Positions 42,492-50,830 are shown, numbered from the stretch's first letter. The stretch: DNA of 64,000 nt from CAZEAC01 sp964510065 (GCA_964510065.1 CAZEAC010000015.1:1-64000); one strand, 5' to 3'. Numbers and translations are program-made. Notes: a model not told the origin generated them from the letters alone.

Positions 42492-43512
42492 TTTTTACAA
42501 GCTCCTGCCGGTTACGATAGTTAATAAGATCTCTTCGTGGAATCGGTCGAGTAATGCGTACGGCCCTGTTTCCGCGAAAGCTTCCAATATACCCGTAGAA
42601 TTTTGGCGTGCCCTCAATCATCACCATTGCTTCGTCGGTGGGGTTCGCATCGAGCGTGACAATATCGCCCTTTTTAAGTGCCATGAATTCTTTCGCTTTG
42701 AGCGATCCAGTAGCCAATTGAACGCTCATGTTTGCGAGTGTCTGTTTCACGCTGACTTCCATTCGTTTCGCGACGCCTGTGTCCACTTCAAGGCGCGTAC
42801 TTTGGAAGCCGGTTGCGAGCTTGCCGCGTAACGGTTCAATCGTCGAATACGGTGTACATATAGTCAGTGTTGTCGTCTCTTGTTCAAGCTCAACTTCAAT
42901 TGAAACAGTAATGACAACATCCGTAGGTGGTACGATTGCAACAGCCAGCGGATTAAATTCGGATCGCACGTATACGAAATCGACTGGATGAATAGGAGCC
43001 CAGGCATCCTTCAAAACGTCGAGCGCCATCATCACAACTTTGCCGACAAGCCGAATTTCGATAGGCGTGTACTCACGTCCTTCGATCTTGACGCGGTTCT
43101 GCCCCGAGCCGCCAAACAAACTATCAATTATTCCGAACACGAGTGGGGACGACACCACCATTAATGCATACCCGGTGAGCGGTGGCATTCTGAAGATATG
43201 CAGCGACGAAGGCAGCGGCAATTTCTTCATAAATAAGCCGAACTTGATCATTTCAATTCCGCCAACATTGGCGAAAGTTGTTCGGCCAAGGAACTTTGAT
43301 AGCGAGGTTCTAAACTGGCGCGCGAATCGATCATGGATCAATTCCATCGTCGGCATTCGGCCGCGGATAATGCGCTCCTGGTTCGCAAGGTCGAATTTCT
43401 TCGCGTTCTTGGCGTTATTATCCACCATCTCCACACTATCGGCTTCGATATCGCCGTCCGATAGTCCGCGGAGCAATGAATTAATTTCGTCTTGTGTAAG
43501 AACCTGATTCAT
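42481..43512 (-). CDS. fliM: Flagellar motor switch protein FliM
   Basis: 343 residues, C-ring. The N-terminal CheY-binding motif LTQDEINSLLRGL is present. The middle domain (RFARQFRTSLSKFLGR; YVRSEFNPLAVAIVPPTD) and C-terminal SpoA domain (MEVSVKQTLANMSVQLATGSL) follow. FliM normally binds FliG, whose gene is not in the window. Confidence 0.95.
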   Translation of the reverse strand: MNQVLTQDEINSLLRGLSDGDIEADSVEMVDNNAKNAKKFDLANQERIIRGRMPTMELIHDRFARQFRTSLSKFLGRTTFANVGGIEMIKFGLFMKKLPLPSSLHIFRMPPLTGYALMVVSSPLVFGIIDSLFGGSGQNRVKIEGREYTPIEIRLVGKVVMMALDVLKDAWAPIHPVDFVYVRSEFNPLAVAIVPPTDVVITVSIEVELEQETTTLTICTPYSTIEPLRGKLATGFQSTRLEVDTGVAKRMEVSVKQTLANMSVQLATGSLKAKEFMALKKGDIVTLDANPTDEAMVMIEGTPKFYGYIGSFRGNRAVRITRPIPRRDLINYRNRQELVKNGG

Positions 43513-43519
43513 CGACCCT

Positions 43520-44104
43520 CTACTGAATTACAAACTGAGTAAAATACACCTTACGAACGTCTTCTTTTCGCAACAGATCGTTAATTGTTTCTTTGACCTG
43601 CTGTTTCAAGTCATCTTTGCCCTTGGTTCCAGCAAGATCTTCGGCATTTTTTGCAGAGAGTAGCTCAATCATCTTGTCGCGAATCGGAATCAGCTTCGCA
43701 TAGAATCGTTTCGGCACATCACGATCCGTAAATTCAAGCTGTACTTGTGCGCGAAGGTATCGTCCGCCACTAAGATTGACAACAAACGTCTCAAACGGAA
43801 ATATTGCGCCGAGTACTTCTTCGCCTTCTTCAACCTCATCCTCGTCGAGCGTTCCTTCGGCTTCTGGAGCTTGTCCGCCATGTAATGCGGCGTCCTCTGC
43901 AATCTGTTCTGTCCCCTCGGGCTTGGTCTTTTTCATCATCAGAACAGTCACGGGAATTCCTATTAACAATAGGAGCACGACCACGCCAACAATGGTCATG
44001 AGCAGAGTCTTTTTGCTCTTCGCCGGAGCAGCTGCCGCTTCGGCAGCTTCACCCGACTTCTCGCCTTTTTCGCTCTCTTTCTCGCCCGTCTTTTCTTCCG
44101 CCAC
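43520..44104 (-). CDS. fliL: Flagellar stator-associated protein FliL
   Basis: 194 residues. Acidic/Lys-rich cytosolic N-terminus, one membrane segment (about 34-54) and a periplasmic stomatin-like domain (FPFETFVVNLSGGRYLRAQVQLEF ... VRKVYFTQFVIQ). It supports stator function. Placed between the motB-like genes and fliM, as in many bacteria. Confidence 0.9.
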   Translation of the reverse strand: MAEEKTGEKESEKGEKSGEAAEAAAAPAKSKKTLLMTIVGVVVLLLLIGIPVTVLMMKKTKPEGTEQIAEDAALHGGQAPEAEGTLDEDEVEEGEEVLGAIFPFETFVVNLSGGRYLRAQVQLEFTDRDVPKRFYAKLIPIRDKMIELLSAKNAEDLAGTKGKDDLKQQVKETINDLLRKEDVRKVYFTQFVIQ

Positions 44105-44107
44105 GGG

Positions 44108-44617
44108 TTACTCTCTGTTAAAAATCAAATTCATTACTACTCCGCTGCTACATGCCGGTCCGCGTGTACGTACGCGAATCGACCGAGAAGGCACTCCGAT
44201 GTCAATCAGTTGACGCCTTACTGTCATCGCCTGCTCCACCGCTCCGTACCACGCTTCAGCCTTTGATCCGTCTCCGCAGCTCTCAATATCGGCATGCGTG
44301 AAGCGATATTGTGCTGGCTCGGCCCGGCTCTTAACACGATCCCAAGCTCCGGGGGTCAGCCGAGCTGAGCTCGGTTCAAAGTCCTCGGCACCTAGCGGGA
44401 GCGCTATCGGTGCCGGCGATACTCGTACTCCGTGCTGATCTTGTGCAATAGGAGTGCCAGGCTTGGTAAGAGGCGGTGCAGTGCTGACATTTTCCGATTG
44501 ATTTCGAGGAGTAAGCACCTTCACTGAGTTATCTGAAAGGCTTACTGTCGCCAATGCAAAACAGAGTAATAGTGTCAAAAGATCGGCAAGGGTTATTAGC
44601 CAGCGTGCGTTTTTCAT
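44108..44617 (-). CDS. Short MotB/PomB-like stator protein with channel Asp
   Basis: 169 residues. The N-terminal helix WLITLADLLTLLLCFALATVSLS matches the ion-channel helix of PomB/MotB, including the proton/sodium-binding Asp (D12) and the Cys of PomB, hinting at sodium. The periplasmic part is only about 110 residues and keeps traces of an OmpA-like peptidoglycan domain (FEPSSARLTPGAWDRVK; MTVRRQLIDIGVPSRSIRV). It is shorter than usual MotB (about 250-310). It overlaps the preceding MotB-like gene at a single base. Confidence 0.75.
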   Translation of the reverse strand: MKNARWLITLADLLTLLLCFALATVSLSDNSVKVLTPRNQSENVSTAPPLTKPGTPIAQDQHGVRVSPAPIALPLGAEDFEPSSARLTPGAWDRVKSRAEPAQYRFTHADIESCGDGSKAEAWYGAVEQAMTVRRQLIDIGVPSRSIRVRTRGPACSSGVVMNLIFNRE

Positions 44618-45093
44618 TAATTCGCCCCCCTTGCCTCGAATTCCTTCGAAAACACGACGCTCACCTCAGCTTGCGCAGCGTCGACGGCATAGAGCCGCAC
44701 TAGGTCCGGCGCGATGTCCTGCTTACTAAATGCCCGTGCCAGGCTCATACTTCGCCCGACCGCCTGCTCGAAAAAGTCGCCGGATACTTCAATTTCGGCG
44801 ACAAGATCGTGGTGCTCGAGCACGCTGATAATGGCTTCAAGCGGCTTCAAATTGACTCCATCGGCACTGTCGCCGAAGATTTCATTGTAGCTGATTTTGG
44901 TTGAAATTGGCGGATACAGTGCAGAAACTAGTGCTGCACGTGTATCCTCTTGCTCCTGCCGCTCTACTTTGCGCGCCGGTGTTTTCTTGGATTGGAACGC
45001 GCCGACCGTGAAAACAAAAATAATCAGCACGAGCGATACATACTGCACCAGATAGGGACGAGTTATGATGGTCGCGGTATCGAAGAATTTCAT
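44617..45093 (-). CDS. Second MotB-like protein without channel Asp
   Basis: 158 residues. One membrane segment (about 15-33, VQYVSLVLIIFVFTVGAF) lacking the essential Asp. The outside part (LKPLEAIISVLEHHDLVAEIEVSG; AVGRSMSLARAFSKQDIAPDLVRLY) resembles an OmpA-like domain. It is positioned between motA and the Asp-bearing motB-like gene and overlaps both ends. I infer a heteromeric stator or a peptidoglycan-anchoring partner; no direct proof. Confidence 0.6.
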   Translation of the reverse strand: MKFFDTATIITRPYLVQYVSLVLIIFVFTVGAFQSKKTPARKVERQEQEDTRAALVSALYPPISTKISYNEIFGDSADGVNLKPLEAIISVLEHHDLVAEIEVSGDFFEQAVGRSMSLARAFSKQDIAPDLVRLYAVDAAQAEVSVVFSKEFEARGAN

Positions 45094-45884
45094 GCTGCGC
45101 TCAAAAAGCTTTTGAGCCTTTGTTCAAGCACTACCGAGTTCTCTTCGCGTCTGAGACTGAGCGCACCTTCCAAGGTGATGTGTTTCACCATTTCCTCTTC
45201 CTGTGTCCGGTTTTTAAGCTTTCCTGCAAGCGGAAGAAACAGGATATTCGACAATATCGCCCCATAAAACGTAGTCAGAAGCGCAATCGACATGGCCGGA
45301 CCTACGGTCGATGGATCAGAGAGATTCGCAAGCATCTGTACGAGGCCAATTACCGTCCCGATAAGTCCCAATGCAGGAGCGTAACTTCCCATCGTGTCAA
45401 ATAGCTGTACGACCCGAGCGTTTCGCGCGGTGGAAACTTGAATCTCAGTCTCAAGCAGGCGCTTCATCTCCTCTGGACTTGTGCCGTCGACCGCGAGCTC
45501 GAATGCAAGCTTGAGAAACGAGTCATCATTATAACGTGCTTCCCGTTCGAGCTGCATAAGACCGTTCGCGCGTACCGACTGAGATGTCGTAACCAGGTAG
45601 CGAATTCTCTGCTGCGCATCGTGTGGGGGGATGAGCAGTGCTTCTTTAAACGCCCGCCATGCGTTGATGAGATCACCCCAAGAATAGTGCACCAACGTTG
45701 CGCCAAGGGTTCCACCAAAAACAATGAGCGCACTACTAAGGTCGAAAAAGCGCGTCGCGCTTCCGCCGTAGATCATTCCCACCAGGATAAGCGAGAATGC
45801 AACAATTAAACCAAAAACAATTCCCTGATCCAGATAGGGCCGCTCAAAATGCAACGGGCTCATCGAACCTAGCTTTATTTTCAT
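45090..45884 (-). CDS. motA: Flagellar stator protein MotA/PomA
   Basis: 264 residues with four membrane segments (about 20-38, 46-65, 165-190, 196-220). The segment IYGGSATRFFDLSSALIVFGGTLGATLVHY is PomA-like, and MGSYAPALGLIGTVIGLVQMLANLSDPSTVGPAMSIALLTTFYGAILSN is the conserved pore block. It is the first gene of the second operon; AGGAATTCGTC precedes ATG 45884 and a sigma-54-like promoter is 40 bp upstream. Confidence 0.93.
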   Translation of the reverse strand: MKIKLGSMSPLHFERPYLDQGIVFGLIVAFSLILVGMIYGGSATRFFDLSSALIVFGGTLGATLVHYSWGDLINAWRAFKEALLIPPHDAQQRIRYLVTTSQSVRANGLMQLEREARYNDDSFLKLAFELAVDGTSPEEMKRLLETEIQVSTARNARVVQLFDTMGSYAPALGLIGTVIGLVQMLANLSDPSTVGPAMSIALLTTFYGAILSNILFLPLAGKLKNRTQEEEMVKHITLEGALSLRREENSVVLEQRLKSFLSAA

Positions 45885-46252
45885 GACGAATTCCTGAGAT
45901 GAAAGTAATCCGCTAGCTGAAAGAGCAATCGCTATGCCAGCAAAAATGAAGTTGCCGCGAGTAAAATCAGCGCGTTAGGAATTCAGAGTGTCAAGGGAAT
46001 GACACGACGGGCAGGGCTAACTTCGCGCTCTCTGCAGGAGTATCAAATTGTAGCGAATCCCTTTTCTTGTCCCGTTTCTGGCCTTGGTCCTCGACCTGGC
46101 CACTTTGGCAGCGAGCAGGTATGACTAATTAGAGTCTGTCCGACAATGCCACCTTTTTTAATCCGCCCTCGCGTGGCATGCCAGCCTTCTCGAGTAGCTA
46201 CGCGGGCTACGGCGGATAGTTTCTGCCATTTTCCTAACAATGTGGACAGAAG
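45885..46252. other. Spacer between motA operon and collagen-like gene
   Basis: About 370 bp. The motA side holds the sigma-54-like site at 45924-45940. The other side holds a palindrome (46126-46259) that contains the stop of the collagen-like gene. No gene is visible. Confidence 0.6.
45924..45940 (-). promoter_or_regulatory. Sigma-54-like promoter of the motA operon
   Basis: On the minus strand CTGGCATAGCGATTGCT matches TGGCAC-N5-TTGCW with GG and GC exactly 12 bp apart. It predicts a start site about 29 nt upstream of the motA ATG. Best -24/-12 match seen in the window. Confidence 0.65.
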
Positions 46253-46259
46253 CTAATTA
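46126..46259. repeat. Palindromic element over the collagen-like gene stop
   Basis: The arms TAATTAGAGTCTGTCC (46126-46141) and GGACAGAAGCTAATTA (46244-46259) are complementary with two mismatches. Inside, ATCCGCC (46161-46167) pairs with GGCGGAT (46211-46217). The right arm contains the stop codon of the leftward collagen-like gene (46253-46255). Confidence 0.65.
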
Positions 46260-47209
46260 TCGTACACGAATACTCGCGAACGCCACTTTGGCGCCGAGCG
46301 CAGAACAAATTTGTAAATTCTATTTAGTCCGTAGGCCGGACCATTTGCGCCACCGGAATTCGGACAGCGCGAATTCACATAGTTAAACATTGCGGTAATC
46401 TCACCATCCCACGGAGCGAAAATCGTGTAGCGAGTGTCAGTTCCAATTCTCCACCGGCGATGCTGGCCATTTTCGCCCTCTTCACGAGTGTAGCCATAAA
46501 GCCCAATGCCACTTCCAAATTCAGCGGGATCTACAGGAATCGGATAGGAGAATGAATTTGTGGGAACATTATAAAAGCTCGTAGGAGGTTCAATAAATAT
46601 CCGCTCACTTATTGTGCGAACCGAATTCGCCGCGTCGGTTTCATTGATTGCAGTGATAACCAGCTGGCAGCCGTCGACATCGGCGCAGTGTTCCTGAAGA
46701 TCAACCTCGGTGCAAGCCCAGGTGGTATTGTCGGAATTATAGATATCAAGCGCCAATGGAGCGCTACCTGGGTGAGATCCGCCCTCACCCGCTGGACCGC
46801 GTGGTCCAGTAGGTCCTTGTGGTCCAACGGGCCCCTGCGGTCCGATGGGGCCCTGCGCTCCAGTGTCGCCCTTCGGTCCCTGAATTCCCGCCGGCCCCTG
46901 TACGCCTGCTGGCCCTTGCGGCCCCTTGGCGATACCGGCTGCCTTAGTCTCAAATACATCGCTGGCCAATTTTTGAATTGTCTCTTTTCCCGAAATAACA
47001 GTAATTGGTTTGTAACCCGCCGGGCACGCTCCTCCCGAGCCAAGGACAATCGCCTGAACACGGGTATTTGGATTCTTGGGAGTAGGAGCTTTATTTTTGC
47101 GCTGGCAGATCAAGTCATCGGCGAAAACAACGCTGCCGAGAAAAAATACAGCGCCTACCAGAGCCGCAAGAAAAGCTGAAACTTTATAAGCGTGATGCTG
47201 ACTATCCAT
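46253..47209 (-). CDS. Secreted collagen-like protein
   Basis: 318 residues. Sec signal (about 10-30, cleavage after VFA), a short N-domain with two cysteines, 16 uninterrupted Gly-X-Y triplets at 96-143 (GPQGPAGVQGPAGIQGPKG...), and a C-terminal globular domain of about 170 residues with four cysteines. Such proteins form triple helices and appear on bacterial or phage surfaces; the C-domain is not recognised. ATG 47209 has CGGGGGTG about 5 nt upstream. The triplet count is short, so it may be a trimerising stalk or bound to a larger filament. Confidence 0.85.
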   Translation of the reverse strand: MDSQHHAYKVSAFLAALVGAVFFLGSVVFADDLICQRKNKAPTPKNPNTRVQAIVLGSGGACPAGYKPITVISGKETIQKLASDVFETKAAGIAKGPQGPAGVQGPAGIQGPKGDTGAQGPIGPQGPVGPQGPTGPRGPAGEGGSHPGSAPLALDIYNSDNTTWACTEVDLQEHCADVDGCQLVITAINETDAANSVRTISERIFIEPPTSFYNVPTNSFSYPIPVDPAEFGSGIGLYGYTREEGENGQHRRWRIGTDTRYTIFAPWDGEITAMFNYVNSRCPNSGGANGPAYGLNRIYKFVLRSAPKWRSRVFVYDN

Positions 47210-47338
47210 AAAACACCCCCGAATTTCTCTGCATACCCGCCAGCAAAGCTATCAGGAACAATGTTATATTGCAAACTTTTATCACGACGAGGCGCTGTGC
47301 TATTTCGTGAACAAGGCCAGCCCGATAGAGTAGCCAGA

Positions 47339-48382
47339 ATGGATACTTACGTTCATGATCTATCACCATATGCAATCCGCATTTACGAACATTGGGGACT
47401 TCGTTGGTACGGACTTAGCTACGTGGCCGGCTTTCTGGCGCAGTTTCTATTGATCGTTTGGCTTTCTAAGCGAAAGCTTTCGCCGTTAAAGGTCGAACTC
47501 GCGAGCGACTTCGTATTTTCCGCGGCGCTTGGTTGCATCATTGGCGGAAGGCTTGGGTACTGTCTCTTTTATTCGCCGGAATTATTCAAAGAGTTTAGTT
47601 CGAGCCCACCGTTTTGGGGCGTGCTCGCAATAAATAAAGGTGGGATGGCCAGCCATGGCGGCATCCTCGGTATAATTTTCGCCTGCATCTACTACGCCAA
47701 GCGACACGCAGTGAGCGCGGCGCATCTTTTCGATCTTTGCACACTCGGCGGTAGTATAGGAATCTTCTTTGGACGGATAGCGAACTTCATTAACGGCGAA
47801 CTGGTTGGCCGTCCGGCGCCAGAAGGGCTACGATGGGCGGTAAAATTTCCACAAGATATGTATCTTTGGGGATCCGCCCAGCTCATGCGAATTACTGAAG
47901 CTGCCGCGAACATGGGCGTCGATGCGGACACATGGCGTGGCGCTGCGCAGCGAGTAACTTATGATGCACACAGCCGATCGCTCGTGGAATCAACTATCAG
48001 TGGAATAATTTCAGCAATTCAGTCTGGAAATACTCGAGTCACTGAAATGATCGCTCCCTATCTGATTGCGCGCCATCCGTCTCAGATTTACGAGGCGCTG
48101 CTCGAAGGCCTGTTTCTTTTCTTCGCCTTAATGCTGATCTGGCGAGCACCGCGCAAACCCGGAGTAGTTGCCGGTTGGTTTTTCACTCTGTACTCATGTG
48201 TGAGAATTTTCGGCGAACAGTTCCGCATGCCGGATGCACAGATAGGCTTTCAAATTTTTGGGAGTACCCGCGGGCAGCTGCTTAGTATCGGACTGCTCGC
48301 CTTTGGAATTTCTTTGCTGGTCATTTCCAACAGGCGTGCCACCGAAAAGATTGGCGGTTGGGGCACGCAATTAAACCCGTGA
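47339..48382 (+). CDS. lgt: Prolipoprotein diacylglyceryl transferase Lgt
   Basis: Inner-membrane enzyme adding diacylglycerol to the lipobox Cys. 347 residues, about 55 more than E. coli Lgt. Signature GRIANFINGELVGRP, plus RLGYCLFY, GGMASHGG and HPSQIYEALLEG. The extra length is an insertion of about 65 residues (from WGSAQLMRITEAA to EMIAPYL) between signature and HPSQ. ATG 47339 gives the family N-terminus; an upstream in-frame start at 47192 overlaps the divergent gene. Its stop codon lies inside a large palindrome (48373-48441). Confidence 0.92.
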   Translation: MDTYVHDLSPYAIRIYEHWGLRWYGLSYVAGFLAQFLLIVWLSKRKLSPLKVELASDFVFSAALGCIIGGRLGYCLFYSPELFKEFSSSPPFWGVLAINKGGMASHGGILGIIFACIYYAKRHAVSAAHLFDLCTLGGSIGIFFGRIANFINGELVGRPAPEGLRWAVKFPQDMYLWGSAQLMRITEAAANMGVDADTWRGAAQRVTYDAHSRSLVESTISGIISAIQSGNTRVTEMIAPYLIARHPSQIYEALLEGLFLFFALMLIWRAPRKPGVVAGWFFTLYSCVRIFGEQFRMPDAQIGFQIFGSTRGQLLSIGLLAFGISLLVISNRRATEKIGGWGTQLNP

Positions 48383-48441
48383 CGGTCCCACATGTCCCTA
48401 CTTTTCTTAAAAGTAGGGACATGTGGGACCGTCACGGGTTT
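48373..48441. repeat. 33-bp perfect palindrome with 3-nt loop
   Basis: The arms 48373-48405 and 48409-48441 are perfectly complementary (core GACGGTCCCACATGTCCC...). It contains the lgt stop codon (48380-48382) and lies between the convergent lgt and cyclophilin genes. Read rightward it ends GGGTTTTGAC and leftward GGGTTTAATT, so it could act as a bidirectional terminator, but it is far longer than needed for that. Confidence 0.85.
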
Positions 48442-48446
48442 TGACA

Positions 48447-49097
48447 CTAGCCCTGCACCGTTTCGATTGTAATTGATTCAATCGTCATCGGCGAAGTCGG
48501 CTTATCACGACTATCAGTCTTGGTGGTTGCTATCTTATCGAGAACATCAAAGCCCTCGTAGAGCTGGCCAAAAACCGTATATCCTTCAGCTGGTCCGGTG
48601 CCCTCTTTATGATCGAGGAAATGTGCGCCTTGTGCGCCATGGACGATAAAGAACTGCGAACCAATACTCTTTGGCGCCGACGTTTTAGCCCACGAAAGGG
48701 CTCCGCGAATGTGCGTAAGCGATGGATCATATTGATCGCCAATAGTCCCGCCATTCGCAGCAACACCACCGGTGCCATCACCACGCGTAAAGTCGCCACC
48801 TTGAATCATGAAATCCTTAATTACGCGATGGAATCCGACATTCGAATACTTACCGGACTTCGCCAATTCCACAAAATTCGTCGCCGCATCCGGCACAATT
48901 TTCTGGAAAATTCGCGCCTTCATCGTTCCTTGATTGGTCTTGATTACCGCGATCGTCTCTCCTGCCTTTGGCGGATCACTCTGCAAAAACTTCTCAGCCA
49001 CTTTACCCTTTCCTCCCTTGCTTAACGTGTCGGCGCCCGCCGCTCCCGCAAAACACAGAAGCCCAGCAAGCATTCCCGAATAAATTATCTGTTTCAT
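48447..49097 (-). CDS. ppiA: Exported cyclophilin-type peptidyl-prolyl isomerase
   Basis: 216 residues. Sec signal (about 1-22, ending AGAAGA), an extended linker, then a cyclophilin domain (TNQGTMKARIFQKIVPDAATNFVELA; GFHRVIKDFMIQGGDFTRGDGTGG; SQFFIVHGAQGAHFLDHKEG; YTVFGQLYEGFDVLDKI). The catalytic Arg in FHRVI and FMIQGGD are present. It would assist folding in the periplasm. GGGAGGG precedes ATG 49097. sppA lies upstream on the same strand, 27 bp away, so co-transcription is probable. ppiA is used because of the export signal. Confidence 0.9.
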   Translation of the reverse strand: MKQIIYSGMLAGLLCFAGAAGADTLSKGGKGKVAEKFLQSDPPKAGETIAVIKTNQGTMKARIFQKIVPDAATNFVELAKSGKYSNVGFHRVIKDFMIQGGDFTRGDGTGGVAANGGTIGDQYDPSLTHIRGALSWAKTSAPKSIGSQFFIVHGAQGAHFLDHKEGTGPAEGYTVFGQLYEGFDVLDKIATTKTDSRDKPTSPMTIESITIETVQG

Positions 49098-49124
49098 AAT
49101 GTCAGCCCTCCCGAATAGTCGAAA

Positions 49125-50033
49125 TTACCAACTTAGATATTGGAGTTTGAAACCGCCACTCAACATCGCAGGTAACCGAGCAATAGACTCGAATATCTGC
49201 TTTAGTTCGCGATACTTATCGCGCGGATAGAAAAGCTTCGGATACTGTCCTTCTGGAAGCGGCTCCCCAGCGAGCTCATACACTGCCCGCGACGCTTCAT
49301 ACACTCCGCCGAGCGAATCGACAAGGCCAAGTTCCTTTGCCCGAGCACCAAGCAATATTCTGCCGTCGGCGAACTCTTCGACTTTCTGCCGCTCAAGCTT
49401 CCTTCCCGAAACAACCGCTGAGATAAAATCAGTATGCGCGTCTTTGACAGTGCTCTCCAAGAATGCGCGTTCCTCTTCGGTCATGTCGCGAAAAGAATTG
49501 CCCACATCTTTTAGTTTACCACTTTTAATTGTGACCATTTGCAGACCAACTTTATCGGCGATCTGTTTATAGACCGGAAGCTGCATAATCACGCCAATCG
49601 ATCCAGTCATCGTTCCAGGCTCGGCGAAAACTTGAGAAGCCCCGAGAGAAACATACAATCCTCCGGAAGCTGCCACAGAACCCATTGACGCAACAATTGG
49701 CTTGATCGACTTTAACGCCCGAACAGTATCAAAAATCTCCTGGGAAGGACCAACTGCGCCGCCGGGGGAATCAACGCGAAGAACAATACCTTTCACTTTG
49801 TCGTTCTTTATCTGCTTATGCAGTTCGTCAACAACATCACGGGATTTATCGATTACTCCTTCAACTTCAACGACCGCCACGACACGATCCGTACCACTTA
49901 GCGCGCCCTCGATGTTCCCGCCAACTGACGACGCAGCCGCCACGAGGAACACGAGGATCACCATTGGCACCACAAAGAAAAATATTCCCACCAAGGTCAG
50001 CACCTTTAGCAGCCACAGAAAATACGCTTTCAT
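49125..50033 (-). CDS. sppA: Signal peptide peptidase SppA
   Basis: 302 residues, single N-terminal membrane segment (about 8-36) and one protease domain (short, 36K-type). The catalytic dyad is S123 (MGSVAASGGLYVS) and K173 (IKSGKLKDVG). SPGGAVGPSQEI and MTGSIGVIMQ are typical. It degrades cleaved signal peptides in the membrane. AGGGAG precedes ATG 50033. Upstream is the HemJ-like gene, downstream the cyclophilin. Confidence 0.92.
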   Translation of the reverse strand: MKAYFLWLLKVLTLVGIFFFVVPMVILVFLVAAASSVGGNIEGALSGTDRVVAVVEVEGVIDKSRDVVDELHKQIKNDKVKGIVLRVDSPGGAVGPSQEIFDTVRALKSIKPIVASMGSVAASGGLYVSLGASQVFAEPGTMTGSIGVIMQLPVYKQIADKVGLQMVTIKSGKLKDVGNSFRDMTEEERAFLESTVKDAHTDFISAVVSGRKLERQKVEEFADGRILLGARAKELGLVDSLGGVYEASRAVYELAGEPLPEGQYPKLFYPRDKYRELKQIFESIARLPAMLSGGFKLQYLSW

Positions 50034-50054
50034 TACGATCTCCCTAATTCGGCA

Positions 50055-50459
50055 TCACGGCCGCGAAAGAAAGGTTAAAAAAACTACGATCAGCAGCATC
50101 GCAGCACCGATCCCGTGGATCATCATCAGACGGCCCCCACGGAGCTGCTCTCTCCTTAATTCAATCCATAGAAGCGCAGTCGCAATTAACAGCACAACCA
50201 CAAACGTCAACTTTGTATGGAACCACCCCTGCTTGAAATACAACGACGCGCCAAGAGAGAAGAGTTGATATAGTCCGGAAACAACGGTAATGATCGCCCC
50301 CGGCAAGAGGTAACCGAAAAAGGCGCGCTTCCCTATCGGCTTAAGCTGCGCCGAAGAAGTTCCCGATTGAAGCGCAAGCTTCATCAGTCTGGGCAAAAGT
50401 ATTAGCCCGCCAAGCCAAAAAACAACGCCGATTATGTGAAGAGCTAAGGAAAAACGCAT
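50055..50459 (-). CDS. HemJ/CopD-like membrane protein
   Basis: 134 residues with four membrane segments. The pattern LHIIGVVFWLGGLILLPRLM and the later FKQGWFHTKLTFVVVLL recall HemJ (UPF0093, protoporphyrinogen oxidase) and the CopD superfamily, including His at helix ends. Whether it is the haem-pathway enzyme is uncertain. It starts upstream of sppA in the same direction (21-bp gap). Confidence 0.6.
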   Translation of the reverse strand: MRFSLALHIIGVVFWLGGLILLPRLMKLALQSGTSSAQLKPIGKRAFFGYLLPGAIITVVSGLYQLFSLGASLYFKQGWFHTKLTFVVVLLIATALLWIELRREQLRGGRLMMIHGIGAAMLLIVVFLTFLSRP

Positions 50460-50830
50460 AATTAGGGACTATAACCATAAGCAACCTTTATCACCAGAGG
50501 AATCACTGCGCCGAGAATCAATAAATTAGAGGTACTTGATTAACTGTCGAGGCGCGAAGTTTGACATTCTGGAAACAAAGGCCTATAAGGCCCTCCCCCA
50601 AAAATGACGTTGCGTAGAAGGAGTTCTCGCTGTATTTCGCTGAGTTACAACTCAGCGAGAAGCAGCAGCGAGAAGGTTTTAGGCGGTGAGGATCGTCATA
50701 GGCGCATTGTTCGTGACGATCCTTATCGTAATCTCAGAAGGGCTTCGCCTGATTGTGGCGGAGCAATAAGGGTCTCTAAGGTAAGGCATACTGTTTATGC
50801 CATTGGGATGTGGAGTTCTCTACCTTGGAA
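50460..50830. other. Spacer with several small hairpins
   Basis: About 370 bp between the HemJ-like gene and the next rightward gene. It contains a nested hairpin at 50624-50674 and another at 50689-50723, plus GGCATA/TATGCC near 50785-50801. An open frame at 50604-50834 crosses these hairpins and is not credible. Confidence 0.5.
50624..50723. repeat. Cluster of hairpins
   Basis: TTCTCGCTG (50624-50632) pairs with CAGCGAGAA (50666-50674). Nested inside, CGCTGAGT (50638-50645) pairs with ACTCAGCG (50650-50657). A second hairpin pairs AGGATCGTCA (50689-50698) with TGACGATCCT (50714-50723). It may be a palindromic repeat or the 5' part of a leader RNA for the gene at 50831. Confidence 0.6.

Noticed and set aside
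46688..47179. Frame of 163 codons antisense to the collagen-like gene
   Set aside because: Repetitive GGN-NNN codons keep the opposite strand free of stops; the Gly-X-Y reading is clearly the coding one.
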